Source: Utricularia gibba
Taxonomy: Eukaryota > Streptophyta > Magnoliopsida > Lamiales > Lentibulariaceae
Length of the DNA: 64,000 nucleotides
Direction of reading: 5' to 3'
Assembly (NCBI GenBank): GCA_002189035.1
Contig: NEEC01000011.1
Span: 372,001 to 436,000, forward strand
Under the pieces are notes generated by a model. The model saw nothing but the letters and a program-made list of their open reading frames with translations. It searched no databases and was not told the DNA's origin. Every line of letters starts with the position of its first letter. The first letter of the stretch is position 1. Shown here in pieces: positions 57,198-64,000 of this stretch. The position numbers and the translations under genes are program-made.

Positions 57198-60100
57198 CTA
57201 CTCAGCCGCGAGAGAAGAAAGCTCTTCAAACACCATTTTCATGTCGGGTCTCTCAGCCGCTGAGTGCATGCATTTCAGAGCAATCTCCAACATCGCCCGG
57301 CCCTTCGTCGGAGCCTCTTCACTCGCCCCTGTCCCCCGCATCTGCGCATCCACGCAGTCCATCACGCGGTTCTCTGCAGCCATGGAGCTCACCCATTCCG
57401 ACAGATCAACAACTTGAAGCTCTCCAGACACGATGTTCCCAGAGCTTCTCCCAGTTAAGAGCTCAAGAAGGAGGACCCCGAATGCATATACGTCGCTCTT
57501 GAGAGACGGGCAGGGCTTACTTGTGCTGGTGAATTCGGGTGGCAGATAGCCCAGAGTGCCAGCATTCAGGACCTGTTCGGCTGTGCCGGATGGAGTTAAC
57601 AGGCGGTGAAGGCTGTAATCGGTTAGGAGCGCACGCACGTCCGGAGTTTGGATCAGGATGTTGGTTGATTTTAGGTTGCCATGAGGTATGGCGCTCTCTG
57701 TGTGCAAGTACGTAAGGCAGCAGGCAACGTCAAGTGCAACTTTGAGCCTTTCCTTTAGTGATAAAGGAGGGATTCTGCCCTTGTCAGCTCCTGCAACTAG
57801 AAATCGTAAGAAGAAAAAAAAAAAACGGGTATGATCTGCATAGGTATCCAGTCAAATGGCGAAATTTACCATGAAGGTAAAAGGCCAGGCATGGAGCTTC
57901 GATGTATTTGGAAATGATCAGCTTTTCGTGTTCCTTGGGACCCCAATAGAAGCCTTGAAGAGAGACCAAATTTGGATGCCTGATGTTGCAAAGCTTCTTT
58001 GCCTCTCTGGAGAACTCTTTTTTGGTTTTAGCTATGCCTCCTTTCAGTAGTTTTACGGCTAACACACTGCCTGAAGTAATCACTGCTCGGTACAAAGTTC
58101 CATGGCAGCTCATACCGATAGCTTCTGCTGGGGCAGATGACAGTTCCTCAGGAGTTAACTTCAATGTGCTATCAAAGATGTGGAGATCCCCTGCTAGTTC
58201 TCCGGGTGCACAAACTTTCAGAGTGCTTGAGTTTCCAGGCGGGTTGTTGGCAGCGGCTGCTGAAGTGCGCACTGGTGAAGTCGCCACCAAAGCTTTGGGG
58301 ATTACATCGGTTCCCTGCTGGCTCTGGTCCTTCAGCGGAGGGGCCTCCGGAGTGGCAGCACCCCCTTGCTGGTTTTCATGCTCAGCTCCACTGGATGAAA
58401 CAGCTGCAGAAGAAAAAGTACCAATGGGATTAAACGAAGCACAACCGATGAGAATCCCTCATGTTTGCTGACCTTTCTTGACGCCACACTCTGCCAAAGA
58501 TGCATCATTTGTAAGCTTCTGAAGTCTAAGGTAGATCAGCAAGGCCAAGATAGCTATCAAGGAAGCACCAGCTAAAATGCCAACAAGAAGAGCAGTTCTG
58601 GAAACAAATCTCTTATGGGAAGAATTGCTAGTCATGTCGCTGTTACCCCTCGACGATGAGATGTCGTTTGGGAGGACAAGAAAATAGTTTCCTGGATGGA
58701 ACGATGAAGATGGGAACCTATCCAGGCCTGGAGGAACAGTTCCAGACAAATTATTATACGACACATTGAACACGAGGATACTCGGGGGGAGCTCATCGGG
58801 GATGCTGCCTTCCAGCATGTTGCCAGAGAGATCAAGAGATACCATTCTCAGGAACCTTCTGATGTCAGGAGGCACTACCCCAGTAAGAGCATTGTGGGAC
58901 AGGTTCAGCAACACAATGCTGTAGTTCTGCAGCGTTGCTGGATCTGGTATAATTCCTGAAAAGTTATTCGACGACAAGTCGATGTGTGTCAGCTTCGTCC
59001 CGGTGAAGAGGCTGGGGAGCAGAAATCCACTCAGTTTGTTGAGGCTGAAGTCAACCACTCGCAGCTCAGGGTATGTGCAAAGAACTGGAGGCAGGCTTCC
59101 TTCTACTGAGTTATTGAAGATCCTCAATGAAGTTAGCCTGAGGAACTGAGTTGTTTGGTTGGGCAGCGATCCGGATAGCTTATTGGAGCTTAAATCAATG
59201 ACCTCAACATAATTCCCCCAGCTCTGAATCCTCGAAACATTCCCAGATAACATGTTGTTACTAAAATCTATGATGGCACAGTGTCCTATTAGAATGGGCA
59301 AAGGACCGCAAAGCCTATTTGAGGACAAATTCAGGCTTCTGAGCGTGACAGAAGTTATGGCATTAACAGGACCTGGAGACAAGTAGAAAAGAAGATGATT
59401 ATAAAACATTGGAATGAACACAACCTAATCAGCAATGAAAAAATGGAAAGGAATGAACAACCTTCAAGCTGATTATAACTTAGATCCAACTCAGACAAGA
59501 CCATTGAGCTCTCTCGAAGAAGGCCTTGAGGTAATGATCCTGACAAAGAATTGTTATGAAGCCGAATAACACGAAGTGAGACTATAAAGCTGAAGGATGG
59601 AACATTCCCAGTAAAAAGATTGTGACTCGCATCAAACACTTGAAGATTGTCGAAGTATGGTATTCCATCATGGGGGAAGAGCTCTCCAGTGAGAGCATTA
59701 TTGCTTATGTTGAGATATCGAATCGAACTTACAAAGTCTGGATTTGCTGTCCCCAAATCCAAGGATCCTGAAAACAGATTGCAGCTGAGATCAACGTACT
59801 CTAGATCTCCTAACTGAGCTACAAGGGCCATAACATCTCCAGAAAATCTGTTGGAATGGAAATCAAGATACTTCAACTCTTTCTGGTCTCCGAAGCCAGA
59901 TGGGATTTCTCCTTCCATGTTATTTGATGACATGTTGACGAGGACCAAGTTCTTTAAACTGGTAATCTGGGATGGCAATGTCCCACTGAAAAAATTTTGG
60001 GAAAGATCCAAATGCTGCAGTGATTCAATCAAACCAATATCCTTCGTGACTGTACCAGTTAAAAGATTGCAAGATACTGAAAAGTTTCGAAGCATTTTTA

Positions 60101-60374
60101 GCTTCGAAATGGAAAGAAGATTGAGCTCCCCACTTAGTCCTAAAGAATTCAAGGTGATTGAAGTCACATGGCCATTACCGCATCTGACCCCCAACCAGTT
60201 TTTTGGGCATCCATCAGGAGATAATGATTTAGAATCCCATGAAGCAAGAGCGTTCCTTGAGTCATTACTCCGAATTCCCCTTTTCAGCTCTAAGAGCGCA
60301 TCAACATCTGATTCTCCTGTTGTCATTTCTACAAGTACTAGAAGCAGAAAGCAAATCAACTGCATTTTGCTCAA
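57198..60374 (-). CDS. LRR receptor-like pseudokinase (At2g27060-like)
   Basis: Plasma membrane leucine-rich repeat receptor of the 'probable inactive receptor kinase' group that includes At2g27060 and At5g10020. Four exons, phases closed: 59462-60374, 58473-59372, 57870-58403, 57198-57790; 979 residues, no break. A signal peptide (about 1-20) precedes the LRR N-cap (DALLELKRGI, CPKNWLGVRC) and some twenty LRRs (LQHLDLSQNFFSGTLPSQI type). One transmembrane helix lies near 563-585 (ALLVGILAGASLIAILALLI). The cytoplasmic part has a Ser/Pro-rich juxtamembrane region and a kinase fold. The ATP-site lysine is kept (LAVKLLKGG), but the catalytic HRD reads HGN (IPHGNLKSTNIL) and DFG reads DYS (LTDYSLHR), so phosphotransfer is unlikely, as known in this group. 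The glycine loop is also poor (GMSCHG). Confidence 0.93.
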
Positions 60375-62503
60375 AACTGCACAATGAATCTAGGAGAAGA
60401 TTGTAGGCAAAAGAATATCGAATCTTGGATTACATCGAGAGATGAGAAGATCAAAATTGAAGCAATGGGAAAGAAAACATAATCCCTCACAGTTCCACCT
60501 TCTTCAACAGCAATTACCATTTCAGACCAAAACTCCCACAATCACCAATCTAGTATGGTAATGGGATTGGAGAAACAAACATGGTTGAAATGTTCACGAG
60601 TTTCAACAGCTAAAACCCGTTGGGAACCATCATTCTAACACGGGAGTGAACTTTTCTTGCAAATCCCATGAGCAGCAAGGAGGGAAATGTGCTACATTCG
60701 CTCCAAAGTTCCCATAACCAGCAAAAGCAAACCATCATTGCGAAATCATTGACCCAAGATAAAGGGATAACCTTTTTCATACCCAAGAGTGAAACGAGGT
60801 TAATAAGAGAAAAACGCAGTAGAGATGGAGTGAGCAGCTTTTCAAAGAGAGGGTACAGACACCCTTTATTGCGCTGCAAGGTGGCAAGGGAAAATGACAC
60901 CAGGGCAGAGAAAAACCAGCTTCTTAGTGAAGTGAACGAAGTAATGGTAACAGGCCGGCATCTTGTTAGGTGGATTTAGTTATTGACTGTAAAAACATAA
61001 CCATAGAATTACAGCGACAGTAAAGAGAAGAGCTGAGGTCTCCCCACCTCGCCTCGCCTTGGCCTTCCCACTGACAATGGCCGCTCACTCACTCACGGGT
61101 CCTCAAGTTTTAATCAAGGGGCTGGTGGGTGCCATCATGCGGTCAAATTCCAAGGACGATTTGTCCAATGCGCTTTTATGACGAAGGAAACAACTGCTGC
61201 ATGATTTTATAGTATGGGACTCATTGTTTCGGGCTTGGGACAGTGATGCAATAAAAACCATACATCACCAGACACTGAATTGAAGCTTTAACGACATGAA
61301 ACGCGAACTCATCAGAATCCCATTTCATGTTGGAGGCAAGTAGTATTTACTATTCACCTTCAATTATCATTCGACATGTCAATAAGCAGGTAAACAAAAT
61401 AATTGAGGGTAGGGACAGTACGAAGGAAAAACAGCAAACACAGGTGTCTTTTCTGAAGGTGAGAATACAGAAAAGAAAAGATAAGAAAACGAATCAGCCT
61501 TCTGAATGATCGTCACTTAGCATGTGGCCAGCTCCACAGGAAGTTGACTTCCATTGTTTAAACATTGCGAAAAGCCTTTGATCTGGGAGTGCTCGTAAAA
61601 CCCATTTTTTTAATATAAAAGTGTAATGCATGGATCCATCCCAGACAAAATGGGCTCATGTTTATCTGTTGAGACATCAGATGTGAGTCAGGTCAGGTAG
61701 ATGTTGTTGTCGTCCGTCGCCGTCACACCGCGTATAGCACGCGTCTGCTGATGATTCACAGCCATAGCCTTTTTTCCATGTTTTCCATGATTAACATTTT
61801 GACGACGCTGGGCTTTGTGATCTGCTTCATGGGAATATCCTGTATATACCCCCGACTCCACCTCAAATGAAATTTTGAGGGGAAACATTGTGTTTCCTTC
61901 AAACTGAGGTCCTGAAACGCCTTTGACCCCCCTTTCTCCGTTTTGAGGGAAAACATTTGCGACCATCAAAAGGTTTGCGTGAGGAATTTTGAAAGCTTAT
62001 TGTTTTGGGTTCTCTCTTAATCATCTTGCAGTAGACTACGTTTGGTCCTTCTTTTAAATCTCGCGCCAGGATATATTCTTTTGATTTGGTGGGGGGAAAG
62101 TTGGAACTTCCTGTGTTTTCTCTTATGGTCCGTTATTCAGAGATTCTGAAATCTGTAGTGACACGGAGATGGATGCTGTTGTTCTTTAAATTCAGAACTC
62201 TGTCTCTGGTATTAGTGATCTGTGAGCATAATCGTTTTGATGGTCATTTCTATTAAACAAGTCAACCAAATTTCGAGAATACCATCTCTCTGTGTCCTAC
62301 ATGCTCACTTGAGCGTGAGGGCTTAGAACATCTTCTGCCGCCTCGTCTCAACCTCTTTGTTTCACATTCGAATCCTCAAGTGGGTGTATAGAATGGTGTA
62401 GATTCTGTATGAATTTCATAAAGATCACTCTATCTCAATCAAATGCGATTTGAAGGCATATGTTTTCCGTAGGAGAGGTACTGTTGAAGACACCTTGCTG
62501 GAA
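60375..62503. promoter_or_regulatory. Divergent intergenic region between the LRR gene and CIPK
   Basis: The two genes point away from each other, so this 2.1 kb holds both promoters. A CT/GC-richer patch near 61020-61090 may mark the leader of the LRR gene. ORFs at 60610-60979, 61327-61509 and 61688-61969 have no recognisable content and no splice partners. Confidence 0.35.
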
Positions 62504-64000
62504 ATGAGTCAATTGAAGATCAAACGCAGAATAGGAAAGTATGAAATTGGAAGGACTATCGGCGAGGGGGCATTTGCAAAAGTTAAATTTGCTAGAAACT
62601 CTGAGTCTGGGCAGTCCGTGGCTATCAAGATTCTCGATAGGGATAAGGTTCTAAAGCACAGAATGTCTGAACAGGTGCATCTTGTTGACTCTTACATGCC
62701 TTATCATACATTACGTTGTGCAACTGTTGACAAAATATGACAGTGTCTTTTGGAAAGGGAAGGTAGAAGTTTGTGAATCACCCTCATTGACTATCTAGTT
62801 TGTTTTTCGTATCTACTTTCATTGGTAGTGTGACGAATATCTGCTTTCACTGGTAGAGCGATGAATATCTAAGATACACCTGCAACCGTGTGCAGATTAA
62901 AAGGGAAATTTCTACGATGAAGTTAATTAAGCATCCCAATGTTGTTCGTATCTATGAGGTTCGTTTCTCTTTCTTGATACATAATGCTGAACTTATAACT
63001 CCTGAAAAGCTGAAGAATTGTGTGTTGGCCTTTGTTTTCTTGGTACCCATCTCACAAAAAAGAAAAACTTGACAAATTGTGGTTGGTCCAAAAACAAACT
63101 TTTCATGAACTGCACTTTTAAATATTTCAGGTCTTGGCAAGCAAGACAAAGATATATATTGTGCTAGAATTTGTCACTGGCGGAGAGCTTTTTGACAAGA
63201 TCGTAAGTTAAACTATGTTCTTTGTTTTCCACTTCCTAGCATTCTGTTTTCTACAAGACTTGTTTCCAAAACTTTCGTTCAGTTGGCATATGTGTGTCTG
63301 GAGTTCTACTCCATGCATGGTGCCTCCTTTTATGCTAGAATGTGATTCCAGTTCTTGAAGTGAAGTTAACTTTAATGTGCTTAAACTTGACTTGTATAAT
63401 ATTGAAGGTAAATCATGGAAGGATGTCGGAAGATGAAGCAAGGAAATACTTTCAGCAACTCATACATGCTGTTGATTATTGCCATAGCAGGGGTGTTTTC
63501 CACAGAGATCTTAAGGTTGATTTTTATTATATTGATTATGTACCACAGTGACTTCTCACCGTAAAGGCTCAGGGTCATGCTCTTTGATGATGTAGCCTGA
63601 GAACCTGCTTTTGGATGCTGCTGGGAACTTAAAGGTTTCTGACTTTGGGTTAAGTGCTCTGTCACAGCAAGTGAAGGTAAATATCAGGTCTTAAACATTG
63701 GGATTAGTCTTGTTCGGCTCGAAGTTCATCCTATCCTTATCTAAGAAAAAAAGTTGATTTGCGTGACGGTTTAAACTTTGAACTGGAGAGAGTGATGGTT
63801 GAATTCCTAATATTTCAGGATGATGGGTTGCTGCATACTGCTTGTGGTACGCCAAACTATGTCGCCCCTGAGGTATGGCTATCTTAACTTTCTCAGTCAC
63901 TATGGTGGATTTCCTTGGGCTGATAGTCAATACAAAGCTTTATAGGTCCTTAATGATGAAGGCTACAATGGAGCAATGGCCGACCTGTGGTCATGTGGAG
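62504..64000 (+). CDS. CIPK: CBL-interacting protein kinase (CIPK3/9/26-like), cut at window edge
   Basis: SnRK3-type Ser/Thr kinase, activated by CBL calcium sensors and involved in ion and stress signalling. Seven exons seen, all in phase 0: 62504-62674, 62896-62958, 63131-63202, 63408-63515, 63596-63676, 63819-63872 and 63946 onward; the rest of the kinase domain, the NAF motif and the PPI domain lie outside. Start chosen at [20 protein letters not shown], as in the family; an in-frame ATG at 62450 would add 18 residues. Visible motifs: [16 protein letters not shown] (ATP lysine), [41 protein letters not shown]. The SALSQQV...DDGLLHT loop and [11 protein letters not shown] favour the CIPK3/9/26 branch. 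The many introns place it in the intron-rich CIPK clade. The second Thr of the usual LLHTT is Ala. Confidence 0.93.

Noticed and set aside
61688-61969. A 93-codon ORF between the LRR gene and CIPK
   Set aside because: Two overlapping frames are open here, neither has recognisable content, and the region should be promoter.
1-64000. tRNA and rRNA genes
   Set aside because: I looked for tRNA arms and rRNA stretches while reading and saw none; the only tRNA-related sequence is the primer site at 1661-1677. A tRNAscan run could still find a diverged one.

Overview
This is nuclear DNA from a flowering plant. The protein-coding genes have short GT-AG introns and are plant-specific or have typical plant forms: a thylakoid PP2C (TAP38/PPH1 type), a GRF-interacting factor, an HP30-type plastid preprotein translocase, a four-CH-domain fimbrin, a UBA protein, a GPI-anchored lipid transfer protein, an LRR pseudokinase receptor and a CIPK kinase. 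The sequence does not identify species or order. The DNA between genes is AT-rich and full of decayed transposons.

Layout. 1-2789: 5' part of a minus-strand Ty3/gypsy element (integrase tail, reduced gag, tRNA-Asp-type primer site, 1.1 kb LTR). 3600-6171: PIF/Harbinger transposase pseudogene split by a 1.4 kb solo LTR. 6686-8942: TAP38/PPH1 (+). 9330-18180: AT-rich transposon ground with a clean solo LTR (GTCAT target duplications), a MULE transposase pseudogene and an old LTR copy. 18337-20752: GC-richer gypsy-type transposon gene with its own promoter, with another copy of the solo LTR just upstream. 27322-28378: GIF (-). 28610-29740: decayed LTR carrying a MITE-like insert. 29938-31333: HP30 (+). 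32720-42240: nested retroelements (Athila-like element with env-like ORF, a TIR element inside its integrase, an unrelated solo LTR with perfect CCCTA duplications, a chromovirus fragment). 43059-46357: fimbrin (-). 47337-48470: decayed solo LTR. 49190-51630: UBA protein (-). 52213-52987: LTPG (-). 53593-57197: AT-rich spacer. 57198-60374: LRR receptor-like pseudokinase (-). 62504-64000: CIPK (+), cut by the window edge.

The host genes form no operon-like or pathway unit; each has its own promoter. Their exon chains were assembled by hand from splice sites, and phase closes in all of them except TAP38 and the UBA gene. Each of those two is out of frame by one base at a run of G. This looks more like homopolymer error in the assembly than two decaying genes, though both must be checked.

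I found no new defence or metabolic system. The most interesting signal is a repeated 1.3-1.4 kb LTR family (copies at 4022, 11519, 21091, 32720 and a relic from 14773). It carries a 12-bp hairpin whose stem is kept by paired base changes between copies, plus a conserved core downstream of G-rich tracts.
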